From the NCBI GenBank assembly GCA_012519425.1, contig JAAYQF010000009.1, forward strand, positions 1 through 64,000: a stretch of 64,000 nucleotides of DNA. The letters are read 5' to 3'. Each line of letters begins with the position of its first letter. Within the stretch, counting starts at the first letter, position 1. The position numbers and the translations under genes were made by a program. Below the pieces are notes generated by a model, which searched no databases, was not told where the DNA came from, and saw only the letters and a list, made by a program, of their open reading frames with translations. Of this stretch, positions 47,117-56,557 are shown one piece after another. The DNA is from Bacteroidales bacterium (GTDB lineage Bacteria; Bacteroidota; Bacteroidia; Bacteroidales; Paludibacteraceae).

Positions 47117-48382
47117 ATGAAGCGAATAGTTCTAATATACATATTGATAGCAAGTTTTGGGTTTAGCCATGCACAAAACCTGACTGATATGATTTCAAGA
47201 TCGAACAAGTGGTCGATTGTAGGTTATACAGGAGTTGCTCGACTGGATACTGACATAAAACCCGATTACGACTTTTCATGGATAATGAAAAGCCCTACCA
47301 TAGACATGTCTATAGAATATAATGTGCACCCTATATTTTCCCTGGGAGTTAATTATGGCGGGTTAATTTTTAATCAAGAAGATGAGGATGAGAAATTCAC
47401 AACCGGAGGTGCATATTTTTCTTCATTCATTAGCTTTGACTTTCTAAATATAATTTTAGGTAAAAAAAATAAATACCTGAGTTTATGGGGAAGTGCCGGC
47501 GTTGGTGTTGCGGGTATGGTATGGCCCAAATATGAAACTACACGCGATTTTAAAGGACCTAACCAGTATCTGCATGGTGTTTCATTTCCTCCTGCTTTTC
47601 TGATTTTTCCTTATACGGTGACCCTCGAATACAACGTCACCAAAAGGGTCAGCTTAGGAGCGCATTTTAAGTATTATTATACCAATACTGATCACTTAGA
47701 ATCTATTTATCGGGGTTATTACTATGACCAGTGGGAAACTTTTGGCATCAACTTACGCTATAAATTTACACAAAAAGACACGAAAAGTGTCAGGGATCAG
47801 CTTCCTGATACCACATCACAAAACATTATCAAACAACTTCAACAACAAATTAATCAGCTTGGCCAACGTATAGATACAGTCGAAAACAACCTTGCTTCTG
47901 TAGATTACAGGGTCATAAAACTTGAGGGGATATTATCTGATGACGGTCCCGATACAGATAGGGATGGCGTGCCGGATATCAGGGATTTAGAGCCCAATAC
48001 ACCTCCGGGTACACCAGTCGATTTTTGGGGCAGAAGTATGATGGTGCAAACCCTCAAAGAAGAAGATATTCTTTCTGTTTATTTTGATTTCGACAGTTAT
48101 GAGTTAGATAAAATTGCACAAATCACCCTCATCAAAGTAGCTCAGAGAATGGCTGAAGATCCTGACTTATTGCTCGAAATCAGAGGGTACACCGATTACC
48201 TCGGTACCAACGAATACAACAAAAAACTAAGCCGCCTGAGAGCAGAACGGGTAAAACAAGAATTGGTGCAAAAATATGAAATTCCTCATGACAGGATGGT
48301 CGCCAACGGATTGGGTAAGATACCTGAACCGCCTTTAAAATCTTTGGTTAACAGGCGCTGCGACTTCTTTTTCAGCAAATAA
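47117..48382 (+). CDS. OmpA-family outer-membrane protein with thrombospondin type 3-like repeat
   Basis: 421-residue outer-membrane/peptidoglycan-linking protein. Signal peptide (to FSHAQ, about residue 20); an N-terminal barrel (about 25-230, many alternating strands such as YLSLWGSAGVGVAGM); a short coiled coil (240-275, QLQQQINQLGQRIDTVE); a calcium-binding TSP3-type stretch DTDRDGVPDIRDLEPNTPPG (about 278-297); and a C-terminal OmpA/MotB domain (310-421, VYFDFDSYEL, IRGYTDYLGTNEYNKKLSRLRAE) that binds diaminopimelate in peptidoglycan. The domain order is that of Bacteroidota major OmpA proteins. A terminator follows that overlaps the convergent amidase gene. Confidence 0.92.
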   Translation: MKRIVLIYILIASFGFSHAQNLTDMISRSNKWSIVGYTGVARLDTDIKPDYDFSWIMKSPTIDMSIEYNVHPIFSLGVNYGGLIFNQEDEDEKFTTGGAYFSSFISFDFLNIILGKKNKYLSLWGSAGVGVAGMVWPKYETTRDFKGPNQYLHGVSFPPAFLIFPYTVTLEYNVTKRVSLGAHFKYYYTNTDHLESIYRGYYYDQWETFGINLRYKFTQKDTKSVRDQLPDTTSQNIIKQLQQQINQLGQRIDTVENNLASVDYRVIKLEGILSDDGPDTDRDGVPDIRDLEPNTPPGTPVDFWGRSMMVQTLKEEDILSVYFDFDSYELDKIAQITLIKVAQRMAEDPDLLLEIRGYTDYLGTNEYNKKLSRLRAERVKQELVQKYEIPHDRMVANGLGKIPEPPLKSLVNRRCDFFFSK

Positions 48383-48403
48383 CAAGTGAATAAATAGGAG
48401 TTA

Positions 48404-48444
48404 GAGGGATTGGTTATATGCTTTAATCAATCCCTCCATTTTTT
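48404..48444 (+). terminator. Terminator of the OmpA gene, overlapping aguB
   Basis: GAGGGATTGGTT (48404-48415) pairs with AATCAATCCCTC (48425-48436) with one G-T pair, followed by CATTTTTT. The right arm and T run lie inside the last codons of the convergent amidase gene. Confidence 0.82.
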
Positions 48445-49302
48445 GGTGAGGTCTCCGTAAGCATCTATGCGCCTGTCACGAAAGAAGGGCCACATTCGCC
48501 TCACTGCTTCGGTACGTGATAAATCAATGTTTACTATCAAATTTTCATCCTGAGTGTCCCGGGCTTGTGCCAATATTTCGCCCTGCGGACCGGCAACAAA
48601 ACTGTTGCCCCAAAAGGAAATGCCGTTCGTTTGTCCGGAAGGATCAGGCTCATACCCTACCCTGTTACAAGCAATTACCGGTAAAGCATTAGCAATGGCA
48701 TGTCCGCGTTGAATGGTAATCCAGGCATCCAACTGACGATTTTTTTCATCTTCAGTGTCAGTACTCTCCCACCCTATGGCTGTCGGGTAAATCAAAACTT
48801 CTGCTCCCGCCATCGCCATCAACCGGGCTGCTTCAGGATACCATTGATCCCAGCACACCAGTACTCCTAATTTACCGACAGATGTCTGTATAGGTTGAAA
48901 CCCCATATCACCGGGTGTAAAATAAAACTTCTCATAATAAGCAGGATCATCCGGAATATGCATCTTGCGATATTTACCGGCAATAAAACCATCTTTTTCA
49001 ATTACTACCGCCGTATTGTGATACAAACCCGCAGCACGCTTCTCAAAAAGCGAAAGTACGATTACCACCTGATGTTCTTTAGCTGCCCGACCGAATATTT
49101 CTGTAGAATAACCGGGGATAGTTTCTGCCTGGTCAAACACAGCCGGATCTTCAGTTTGACAAAAATACAATCCATTGTGAATTTCCTGCAATACCACCAG
49201 CTCTGCACCTTGTTGAGCACATTGCCGGATATTTTGTAGTAATTTCGCTACATTCTCATCACGAGAAGCTGTGTTCGCTTGTTGAATTAATGCAACCTTC
49301 AT
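48427..49302 (-). CDS. aguB: N-carbamoylputrescine amidase
   Basis: 291-residue nitrilase-superfamily amidase that hydrolyses N-carbamoylputrescine to putrescine, CO2 and ammonia. The Glu-Lys-Cys triad is Glu40 (VVLQEIH), Lys113 (YRKMHIPDD) and Cys150 (VLVCWDQWYPE). The start at 49302 gives the family N-terminus MKVALIQQAN; an open frame continues upstream to 49416 but overlaps the deiminase gene. It lies 53 bases after agmatine deiminase on the same strand, completing the agmatine-to-putrescine route. The 3' end holds the terminator of the OmpA gene on the other strand. Confidence 0.95.
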   Translation of the reverse strand: MKVALIQQANTASRDENVAKLLQNIRQCAQQGAELVVLQEIHNGLYFCQTEDPAVFDQAETIPGYSTEIFGRAAKEHQVVIVLSLFEKRAAGLYHNTAVVIEKDGFIAGKYRKMHIPDDPAYYEKFYFTPGDMGFQPIQTSVGKLGVLVCWDQWYPEAARLMAMAGAEVLIYPTAIGWESTDTEDEKNRQLDAWITIQRGHAIANALPVIACNRVGYEPDPSGQTNGISFWGNSFVAGPQGEILAQARDTQDENLIVNIDLSRTEAVRRMWPFFRDRRIDAYGDLTKKWRD

Positions 49303-49355
49303 ATAATTATAATTTGTTTTTATTTCCCTTGTTTGTTCTGACTCTTGTCTCTCAA

Positions 49356-50366
49356 TCAATAATATTGCATGGTCACACAATGCAAAGACCCATGCTGTTG
49401 AATCAAAGGCAAACAATTGATACCAATGATTTCCCTGTCTGGAAAGACTTTCTGTAGTTGTTCCAATGCTATTTTATCTTTTGGAGAGTCATAGGTAGGG
49501 ACCAAGACTGCTCCATTGATAATCAGAAAATTAGCATAGGTGGCCGGTAATCTTTCACCTTCGTGATATACTGCATCTGCCATGGGCAAAGGTACTAATT
49601 TATAAGCATTGCCATCCAATGTTTGAAAACTTTGCAATTCCTGCTCCATCAACAACAGCTCCCGGTAATGCTCATCGGAAGTATCAGCACATTGAACATA
49701 GGCGATGGTGTCAACATCACAAAAACGAGCCAGGGTATCAATATGGCTATCCGTATCATCTCCTTGCAAATGACCGTGATCCAGCCATAATACCCGTTTC
49801 AAACCGAAATATTCTTTGAGTTTTGCTTCTGTTGCTTCTTTGGATAAATCATTGCGATTGGCAGACAATAAACATTTGGAAGTAGTTAACAACGTACCTT
49901 CTCCGTCAGATTCAATACTACCGCCTTCTAAAACAAAATCCAAATGATTGCGATACAATGCATCTTTACCAAATACACCCTTATCAAACAACAATCGGGT
50001 CAATTGATTATCCAAATCAGCCTTATATTTTTTACCCCAACCATTGAATGCAAAATCACAAATTATTTTTTGATTGCCTTCAAGGACAGTAATACCACCG
50101 TGATCACGTGCCCAGGTGTCATCGGTAGGCAATTCAACAAAAATGATATTTTTACCTTTTGCACCTTTGAGCAAATGCTCAACTTTTATTTTATCATGAC
50201 AGACTACCAACAAATTTTGAAATCGCAGGATAGCACGCGCAATCTCAACAAAACAAGCATTCACTTCATCGAGCAAATACGCCCAGTCTGTTCCCTCATG
50301 TGGAAAAGTCAACTGGATAAAGTCTTGTTTTGCCCATTCAGGCGGAAGTATGGTTTTCAAGCTCAT
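49356..50366 (-). CDS. aguA: Agmatine deiminase
   Basis: 336-residue guanidino-modifying enzyme converting agmatine to N-carbamoylputrescine and ammonia. Visible active-site segments: PTDDTWARDHGGI, DFVLEGGSIESDGEG, HGHLQGDDTDSHIDT and the nucleophile Cys330 in HGSLHCVTMQYY at the very C-terminus. The start is ATG 50364-50366; a TTG one codon earlier is also open. Its first 29 bases overlap the 3' end of the epimerase gene, so the epimerase, aguA and aguB are likely one transcript. Arginine decarboxylase, the source of agmatine, is not in the window. Confidence 0.95.
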   Translation of the reverse strand: MSLKTILPPEWAKQDFIQLTFPHEGTDWAYLLDEVNACFVEIARAILRFQNLLVVCHDKIKVEHLLKGAKGKNIIFVELPTDDTWARDHGGITVLEGNQKIICDFAFNGWGKKYKADLDNQLTRLLFDKGVFGKDALYRNHLDFVLEGGSIESDGEGTLLTTSKCLLSANRNDLSKEATEAKLKEYFGLKRVLWLDHGHLQGDDTDSHIDTLARFCDVDTIAYVQCADTSDEHYRELLLMEQELQSFQTLDGNAYKLVPLPMADAVYHEGERLPATYANFLIINGAVLVPTYDSPKDKIALEQLQKVFPDREIIGINCLPLIQQHGSLHCVTMQYY

Positions 50367-51360
50367 CAATACAACGTTTTTTATTATAAAATTTAGGATA
50401 AAACCACTTCAAAGCTGATTCAATAGCTTCTTCAATAGGAGTTTCGGGTAATGACAATTCTTTTTTTGCTTTAGCATTCGTATAATACTCCTTTATCAAT
50501 AACTGATTGATATTCCGACTTGAAAAAGACACTTTGATTTTCAATAATTGAAAAAAATCGCCCAAATACCCCACTAATTTTAATAAAAAATCAGGAAGTA
50601 CCATGATGATTTGTTGGTAATTCCCCACCCTGCTTTGTATTTTAAAATATTCTTTAAAGCTCAAATTGATATTACAGGCCAAATACCTTTCACCGGATTT
50701 TCCCATGGTCAAAGCATTACAACAAGCTGTAGCCACATCTTCAACCGCCACAAAATTCTTTCCTCCGGAAGGAATCAACAGAAAGCGCTTTTTATATCCC
50801 ATCTGTACCAATACCCCTGAACTGGGTTTGGTATCATAGCTTCCAATCATAAAGGTCGGATTAATGATAATGGCATGACGACTCATTGAAGCATTAGCAA
50901 AATCAACCACCAATTTTTCTGCTTCAAATTTACTTTTTGCATAGTGTGATTTCGTAAAGGGATATGAAAAAGATACATTTTCATCAGCTAAATTATCAAC
51001 ACTGCCAAAACCAATAGTGTTCGCGGAACTTACAAAAATTACTTTGTCAACCGACAATTCTTCGGCTATTTCAAGCAATTGTCTGGTTGCATCCACATTA
51101 ATATTTTTGTATTTTTGATAGCCTGTTAAATGCATATCGGTCACTGCAGCAATATGAATAACCGCTTCGCAAGAATGCATGGCACGGCATAAAGTGTTCT
51201 TATCATTAAAATTACCTTTAACACACTCTACCCTATTCAAATCAAAAGTGATTTTTTGAGTGGACCTGACGATGATTTTTACCTGATGCCCCTTATCTAA
51301 AAGTTGCATAACAACGTGATGCCCTAATAAACCATTGGCTCCGGTAACTAAAACTTGCAT
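50338..51360 (-). CDS. NAD(P)-dependent epimerase/reductase, extended SDR family
   Basis: 340-residue extended short-chain dehydrogenase with a Rossmann fold. The nucleotide-binding motif is TGANGLLGHH (residues 6-15). Catalytic Ser is in VSSANTIGF, Tyr and Lys in HYAKSKFEAEK. Overall it looks like the dihydroflavonol reductase/3-beta-HSD-like branch (LVTGANGLLG, VIHIAAVTD) rather than a sugar-nucleotide epimerase, but the substrate is not known. It overlaps aguA by 29 bases; a functional link with polyamine synthesis is not established. Confidence 0.82.
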   Translation of the reverse strand: MQVLVTGANGLLGHHVVMQLLDKGHQVKIIVRSTQKITFDLNRVECVKGNFNDKNTLCRAMHSCEAVIHIAAVTDMHLTGYQKYKNINVDATRQLLEIAEELSVDKVIFVSSANTIGFGSVDNLADENVSFSYPFTKSHYAKSKFEAEKLVVDFANASMSRHAIIINPTFMIGSYDTKPSSGVLVQMGYKKRFLLIPSGGKNFVAVEDVATACCNALTMGKSGERYLACNINLSFKEYFKIQSRVGNYQQIIMVLPDFLLKLVGYLGDFFQLLKIKVSFSSRNINQLLIKEYYTNAKAKKELSLPETPIEEAIESALKWFYPKFYNKKRCIDELENHTSA

Positions 51361-51805
51361 GGGTAGACACTAAATAATGTTTGATGTGTATTAAAACCGA
51401 ATAACATTTATAAACTCTTGAAAACTTTTTGATAATTTGTGTGTAAAAATAAACAACTTTATTTGTTTTTATCAGATATGCCTCCGTTTAACAAAATAAT
51501 TCAGATGACAAAAATAAAATAAGATTTTCTTTTAACGAATTATTAAAGGAAATACTGGTTTTTCAACTATTGAGTTTGTAAAAACTTATTAACTTTGCAG
51601 ATTTAAACGGACTGTTGAAATAATTTACAGCTCATTCATTATCAAATGATTTTTAAAAATATAAATTATTGATATCATCTATTCTAAATTTAATAACGAT
51701 ATAAACAAAAATTTAGAAAAAAAATATCAACCATATTAACAAGCTATTATTATTATCATTTAAGGTTTAAAATCTAAAATATTAATATTAATTATTGTTG
51801 AAACA
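51361..51805. other. AT-rich intergenic region upstream of nadA
   Basis: No gene is seen in these 445 bases. The stretch is strongly AT-rich, most so at 51630-51800. It holds a -7 element at 51590-51597 and a short palindrome ATTGTTGAAACAAT (51794-51807) covering the nadA start. I saw no riboswitch-like fold and no DnaA-box cluster. Confidence 0.5.
51590..51597 (+). promoter_or_regulatory. -7 promoter element of nadA
   Basis: TAACTTTG matches TAnnTTTG. It would give an unusually long leader of about 200 bases before nadA. A TTG at 51570-51572 is 17 bases upstream, slightly closer than usual. Confidence 0.35.
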
Positions 51806-52735
51806 ATGAATAAATCAAAACTTATTGGTGAGATTAATCGTTTACGAAAAGAAAAAAATGCTGTCATCATGTCCCATTTTTATCAGACAGATGATATACA
51901 AAATATTGCTGACAAAGTAGGAGATAGCCTGGCTTTAGCTCAGTGGACTATACAAACTGATGCTGACATTATTGTATTGTGTGGTGTTCATTTCATGGGT
52001 GAAACAGCCAAAATCCTTTCACCCGATAAAAAGGTATTGATTCTCGATGTGGAAGCAGGTTGTTCTTTGGCAGAAAGCTGTCCTGCAGACAAGTTTGAAG
52101 AGTTTATCAAAGCACATCCCGACCATACTGTGATCAGTTATGTGAATACAACTGCTAATGTGAAAGCTTTGACAGATATAGTGGTTACTTCAACCAATGC
52201 AAAGAAGATCATTGATCAATTACCTTTGGATGAAAAAATAATATTTGGTCCTGATAAGAATTTAGGTAATTATATCAATAAGATAACCGGTAGAAATATG
52301 TTGTTGTGGGATGGTGCGTGTCATGTGCATGAGAATTTTTCCATTAAAAAATTGATACAATTGAAAGAAGAACATCCTGATGCCGTTACTATTGCTCATC
52401 CTGAATGTCCTCAATCTTTATTGATTTTAGCGGACTTTATTGGTTCTACACAAGATTTATTGAATTATACAACCAATTCTGAGTATAAAAAATTTTTAGT
52501 AGCAACAGAATCCGGTATTTTACATCAGATGAAAAAAAATAATCCGGATAAGATGTTTATTCCTGTACCACCAAACGATAGTACTTCTGCTTGCAATCAG
52601 TGTAGTTATATGAGATTGAATACCCTGGAAAAATTGTATTTATGTTTAAAAAATGAAAGTCCGGAAATTTTAATTGATAAAGCTTTAAGACTAAAAGCCT
52701 TAAAACCAATTATCAAAATGTTGGAAATGTCTTGA
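51806..52735 (+). CDS. nadA: Quinolinate synthase
   Basis: 309-residue [4Fe-4S] enzyme that condenses iminoaspartate and dihydroxyacetone phosphate to quinolinate, the first committed step of de novo NAD synthesis. Likely cluster ligands are Cys86 (AGCSLAES), Cys172 (DGACHVHE) and Cys263 (ACNQCSYM), with spacing like the short archaeal/Thermotoga-type enzymes. Other motifs: AVIMSHFYQTDDIQNIAD and SYVNTTANVKA. nadB and nadC are not adjacent. The stop is one base away from the convergent U32 gene. Confidence 0.95.
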   Translation: MNKSKLIGEINRLRKEKNAVIMSHFYQTDDIQNIADKVGDSLALAQWTIQTDADIIVLCGVHFMGETAKILSPDKKVLILDVEAGCSLAESCPADKFEEFIKAHPDHTVISYVNTTANVKALTDIVVTSTNAKKIIDQLPLDEKIIFGPDKNLGNYINKITGRNMLLWDGACHVHENFSIKKLIQLKEEHPDAVTIAHPECPQSLLILADFIGSTQDLLNYTTNSEYKKFLVATESGILHQMKKNNPDKMFIPVPPNDSTSACNQCSYMRLNTLEKLYLCLKNESPEILIDKALRLKALKPIIKMLEMS

Positions 52736-52736
52736 T

Positions 52737-53984
52737 TTATTTTCGAATAAATTTATAGACTTTATCGTTTCTCCTGACTAATTCTTTTGTTTTAACAGAA
52801 AAGTACTCGCCTTTCGCTGCTTTGTTGACTACCTGAAGATCTACACGCAGTTCTTCAATGATGTCTTCATATACGCCTGTTGTTTCACCTATAATGAGTA
52901 TTTCATCACCTTTAGAAATATATTGTGCTTCTATATATATTTCTGCAACGCTAATTTTAGTGAAATAGTTGGTTACTTTGCCTATGTACACCTTTTTATG
53001 TGTAGCAGCAGAACCGTAATTAGCGCTCCACTCCCCCAGTCTTTGTCCAAGATAATATCCGTTCCAAAATCCGCGGTTAAATACCTTGCTTAACCTCTTG
53101 TTCCAATTATCAATTTTTTCCTGTGTGAAATCATCTTCTAAATAGGCTTTTACTGCTTCTTTATAGCAAGCCACAACTGTTTTGACGTACTCAGGTCCAC
53201 GAGCTCTACCTTCAATTTTAAAAACCCTAACACCGGAATCTAGCATAATATTCAGAAAATCAATGGTTTTTAAATCTTTGGGAGACATGATGTATTCATT
53301 ATCGATTTCCAATTCAATTTCAGAATCTATATCTCTTACGATATAACCCCTGCGACAAATTTGATTGCAAGCTCCCCTGTTGGCAGATAAATTTTTTTCG
53401 TGTAAACTTAGGTAACATTTTCCGGAAACCGCCATACATAAGGCACCGTGACAAAACATTTCGATGCGAACCAAAGCACCGTTTTTTCCTCTGATATTTT
53501 GATCTATAATTGCTTGATAAATCTTTTTTACCTGTTCCAGGTTTAGTTCACGCGCCAATACAACTACATCGGCAAACTGCGCATAAAACTTCAAAGATTC
53601 TATATTAGAGATGTTTAATTGTGTGGATAAATGCACTTCAACACCAATGGAGTTGGCATACATCATGGCAGCTATGTCTGAAGCGATAATAGCGGAAACC
53701 TGTACTTCTTTTGCTATATCTATAATTTCTCTCATCAGTGCAATATCTTTGTCATATAATATCGTATTGACGGTCAGATAAGATTTTATGTTATTTTCAT
53801 TGCAAGTTGCTACAATTTTACGTAAATCATCGGTCGTAAAATTATTACTGGATTTACTGCGCATATTCAGTTTTTCTATGCCAAAATACACAGAATCAGT
53901 ACCAGATTGTATAGCTGCAGCTAAGCTCTCCCATGATCCAACGGGAGCCATGATTTCTATATCTTCACGTCTGAGATTATTCAT
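52737..53984 (-). CDS. Peptidase U32 family protein (tRNA/rRNA hydroxylation type)
   Basis: 415-residue U32-family protein. Characterised members (TrhP/YegQ, RlhA) take part in prephenate-dependent hydroxylation of tRNA or rRNA; protease activity is doubtful. Family features: IMAPVGSWESLAAAIQSGTD (residues 11-30), SVYFGIEKLNMRS, VEVHLSTQLNISN, and four cysteines in EMFCHGALCMAVSGKCYLS and NRGACNQICRRG. The last ~80 residues form a small beta domain (KVYIGKVTNYFTKISVAEIY). The start overlaps the stop of the upstream outer-membrane protein gene by four bases (ATGA). Confidence 0.9.
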   Translation of the reverse strand: MNNLRREDIEIMAPVGSWESLAAAIQSGTDSVYFGIEKLNMRSKSSNNFTTDDLRKIVATCNENNIKSYLTVNTILYDKDIALMREIIDIAKEVQVSAIIASDIAAMMYANSIGVEVHLSTQLNISNIESLKFYAQFADVVVLARELNLEQVKKIYQAIIDQNIRGKNGALVRIEMFCHGALCMAVSGKCYLSLHEKNLSANRGACNQICRRGYIVRDIDSEIELEIDNEYIMSPKDLKTIDFLNIMLDSGVRVFKIEGRARGPEYVKTVVACYKEAVKAYLEDDFTQEKIDNWNKRLSKVFNRGFWNGYYLGQRLGEWSANYGSAATHKKVYIGKVTNYFTKISVAEIYIEAQYISKGDEILIIGETTGVYEDIIEELRVDLQVVNKAAKGEYFSVKTKELVRRNDKVYKFIRK

Positions 53985-54850
53985 TGATAGCGAGGCGTTA
54001 ATTTATTGATTTGTATGGCTGTACCTATTCGTATTTGATGATATGGAAAACTACGAATGCCATATTGATATTGAGTAAATATATTGAAAATTTGATATTG
54101 ATAATTTATTTTTGTTTGAAAAATAAGGGGATTATCACCATAATCATTTCCATATGCAGGATGTTTATGCATCCATCCATCATATCCTGCAATGGTATTT
54201 TCCCATTTCCAATGCTGATTACCTACAATCAATTTCACACCATAAATAGGAGCATCATTTTGACGACTACCGGTAGTTTCCCAGCACAGAAATCCTATAT
54301 TTCCCACCAGTCTGATTTCATTCAGAATATTATTTCTGAAGAAAATAGATTTTCCTGCTTCCAAATCAAAATAATAACCCGGTGTATCAAAATATCGTCT
54401 TTCTTTAAAGTTTGTCCCGGATGCTGTTTTTAATGTTGAGTTCAGGATAACTGCAGGCTTTATTGCACCTTCTTTTAGTATTGAAATTCTTGTCTGTACA
54501 TAAAAATCTCCCATTGCCCGTCCCTTGGTATTGCCGTTCATATCGCGTTCGATACTTAGTGCATCTGTAACTTGATAATGTTCTAAAATACTGGTCCATA
54601 TTTTAAAGGAAACTCTTTTTGGCAATAGAGGTACATCTATTTTGATATAGGCATTTTGAGTTTGGTCTTCAAAACCGAAATAATAGTCGCCCATCAACTC
54701 CAAAGTGGTTTTATCCGTAATGGTAGCATCTGCAAATTCAGGAACCGGATTGGCATTCGGACCAAACCAGGCAGGGGAATATCGAACTGTTTGCGCAACA
54801 ATTTTTCCCGATATAAGAGCTATAGCTATTATGAAGAAAACGTACCTCAT
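53981..54850 (-). CDS. Predicted outer-membrane protein of unknown function
   Basis: 289-residue exported protein with a signal peptide (cleavage after about KIVAQ, residue 20). The mature part has many amphipathic strands with aromatic ends (GDYYFGFEDQTQNAYIKIDV, WKWENTIAGYDGWMHKH), suggesting a 10- to 14-strand outer-membrane barrel. I do not recognise a named family. It is cotranscribed with the U32 gene (4-base overlap) and divergent from dusB. Confidence 0.7.
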   Translation of the reverse strand: MRYVFFIIAIALISGKIVAQTVRYSPAWFGPNANPVPEFADATITDKTTLELMGDYYFGFEDQTQNAYIKIDVPLLPKRVSFKIWTSILEHYQVTDALSIERDMNGNTKGRAMGDFYVQTRISILKEGAIKPAVILNSTLKTASGTNFKERRYFDTPGYYFDLEAGKSIFFRNNILNEIRLVGNIGFLCWETTGSRQNDAPIYGVKLIVGNQHWKWENTIAGYDGWMHKHPAYGNDYGDNPLIFQTKINYQYQIFNIFTQYQYGIRSFPYHQIRIGTAIQINKLTPRYQ

Positions 54851-54982
54851 ACGTTTATTATTTGTTGTTTTATTGTCGTATGAATTCTCAATGAACCAAA
54901 TTAATCAATTATTTTGCTTGTTGGTTAAATTGGTTCGTGTTCGACTTATATTTAATAATTTACAAATCTACATGATATTTTT

Positions 54983-54990
54983 TAATTTTG
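54983..54990 (+). promoter_or_regulatory. -7 promoter element of dusB
   Basis: TAATTTTG matches TAnnTTTG, 19 bases before the dusB start. No clear -33 element. Confidence 0.4.
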
Positions 54991-55009
54991 TAGCTCAAAT
55001 TTATTGATG

Positions 55010-56020
55010 ATGAAAATTGCCCACATACAATTTCAGGATAAGCCTTTGTTTTTAGCTCCTATGGAAGATGTGACCGATCCGGCTTTTCGTCTGCTCTGTA
55101 AGCGCTATGGTGCTGATATGCTATATACTGAGTTTGTATCGTCAGAAGCCCTTATTCGCAGTGTCAATCGCACCAAACAAAAATTGACCATTTATCCTGA
55201 AGAGCGACCCATCGGTATTCAGATTTATGGTCATGATACCGACTCCATGGTAGAGGCGGCCAAGATTGCAGAAGAGGCGAATCCTGAGTTGATTGATATT
55301 AATTTTGGTTGTCCTGTCAAAAAGGTAGCTCGCAAGGGTGCCGGAGCCGGTCTGCTGAAAGATATTCCTCGAATGTTGGATATTACCACAAAAGTAGTTA
55401 AAGCCGTTAAATTGCCTGTAACGGTCAAAACTCGCCTGGGTTGGGATGAAGAGAGTAAAATTATTGTTGATTTGGCTGAACAGTTGCAAGATTGTGGTAT
55501 CGCTGCTTTGACCATACATGGCAGAACCCGTTCTCAAATGTATAAGGGTGAGGCTGATTGGAGTTTGATAGCTGAAGTAAAAAATAATCCGCGTATGCAT
55601 ATTCCGATTATTGGTAATGGTGATATTATTACGCCTGAACGAGCTTTGGAATGCTTTAATAAATATGGTGTAGATGCGGTGATGATTGGACGTGGAACCA
55701 TTGGTCGTCCCTGGTTATTTGCCGAAATCAAACATTATTTTAAAACCGGTGAAATTATACAAGCATTAGATTTTAATCAGCAAAAAGAAGTTTTAAAAGA
55801 ACATATTTTGGCTTCTGTCAAGTGGTTGGATATGGATGATGATATTCCCATAGAATCCCTATATCATCAAAGATTGAAAGGTATTCTTCATAGTCGAAGA
55901 CATTTAGCTGCTACGCCCGTATTCAAAGGTATTCCTAATTTTAGGGAAACGCGCGTTGCTATGTTGCGTGCAGATACTTTGTCCGAGTTGTTTGAAATTA
56001 TAGATGGGGTAGAGAGGTAA
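55010..56020 (+). CDS. dusB: tRNA-dihydrouridine synthase
   Basis: 336-residue FMN-dependent enzyme reducing uridine to dihydrouridine in the tRNA D-loop. TIM-barrel motifs: LAPMEDVTDPAFRLLCKRYG (residues 14-33), INFGCPVKKV with the catalytic Cys101, and TIHGRTRSQMYKGEADW. VMIGRGTIGRPWLF binds the FMN phosphate. The C-terminal helical domain carries HRLKGILHSRRHL-like KGILHSRRH. The start is set at ATG 55010 from family N-termini; ATG 55007 and TTG 55004 are in frame too. It converges on tsaE with a 24-base gap. Confidence 0.92.
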   Translation: MKIAHIQFQDKPLFLAPMEDVTDPAFRLLCKRYGADMLYTEFVSSEALIRSVNRTKQKLTIYPEERPIGIQIYGHDTDSMVEAAKIAEEANPELIDINFGCPVKKVARKGAGAGLLKDIPRMLDITTKVVKAVKLPVTVKTRLGWDEESKIIVDLAEQLQDCGIAALTIHGRTRSQMYKGEADWSLIAEVKNNPRMHIPIIGNGDIITPERALECFNKYGVDAVMIGRGTIGRPWLFAEIKHYFKTGEIIQALDFNQQKEVLKEHILASVKWLDMDDDIPIESLYHQRLKGILHSRRHLAATPVFKGIPNFRETRVAMLRADTLSELFEIIDGVER

Positions 56021-56044
56021 TGTATTTATCTTAAATCTCTAAAA

Positions 56045-56470
56045 CTAAACTTCAAATTCAACAATTCTTATCCCGTTTTCAGTTTCAGCTATTTTTACTT
56101 TAACCATATCATCAGGCAGCAAGCGTTTAATTTTTTCAGGCCATTCGATGAAGCAGTAATTTCCTGAATAGAGATAACCAGTTACGCCAATATCCGTTGC
56201 CTCGCTTTCTTTTTCGATTCGATAGCAATCCATGTGATAGATAATATTCCCATCCGCACCTAAATATTCGTTGACTATAGAAAAGGTAGGGGAGTTAATC
56301 ATATCTTCAACACCTAAGTTTTCGCAAATGGCTTTTATGAATGTTGTTTTACCCGCACCCATTTCTCCATAAAATGCAAAAACTTTTTTGTTTTTTATTT
56401 TTTTGATAAAGTCTTGCGCCGCAATATTTATCGCATTTAAATTTTCTATATAGATCGTTTCTTTATTCAA
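56045..56470 (-). CDS. tsaE: tRNA threonylcarbamoyladenosine biosynthesis ATPase TsaE
   Basis: 141-residue P-loop ATPase needed, with TsaB, TsaC and TsaD, for t6A37 in tRNAs reading ANN codons. Walker A is FYGEMGAGKTTF (Lys41, Thr42); INSPTFSIVNEYLG and IYHMDCYRI are TsaE signatures, and CFIEWPEKIKRLLP follows. The frame opens with TTG at 56468-56470; no ATG lies at a suitable place upstream or in the first residues, so translation probably begins at TTG. It lies 87 bases after uvrC on the same strand. Confidence 0.94.
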   Translation of the reverse strand: MNKETIYIENLNAINIAAQDFIKKIKNKKVFAFYGEMGAGKTTFIKAICENLGVEDMINSPTFSIVNEYLGADGNIIYHMDCYRIEKESEATDIGVTGYLYSGNYCFIEWPEKIKRLLPDDMVKVKIAETENGIRIVEFEV

Positions 56471-56557
56471 TTTCGTTTTATTTTGGGTTTTGATGTTAAT
56501 AATTTTAAAATTCGTCTTTTTTGAGTGCTTTGTTTACGTGCAATCTTTCGAGTTTTT

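Noticed and set aside
51361-51805. AT-rich gap upstream of nadA as a replication origin or riboswitch
   Set aside because: No DnaA boxes, no recognisable riboswitch core and no conserved stems were seen. It is probably a long leader or spacer.
51794-51807. Palindrome ATTGTTGAAACAAT over the nadA start as an operator
   Set aside because: The arms are only 6 bp and AT-rich; I know of no NAD regulator with this site in Bacteroidota.
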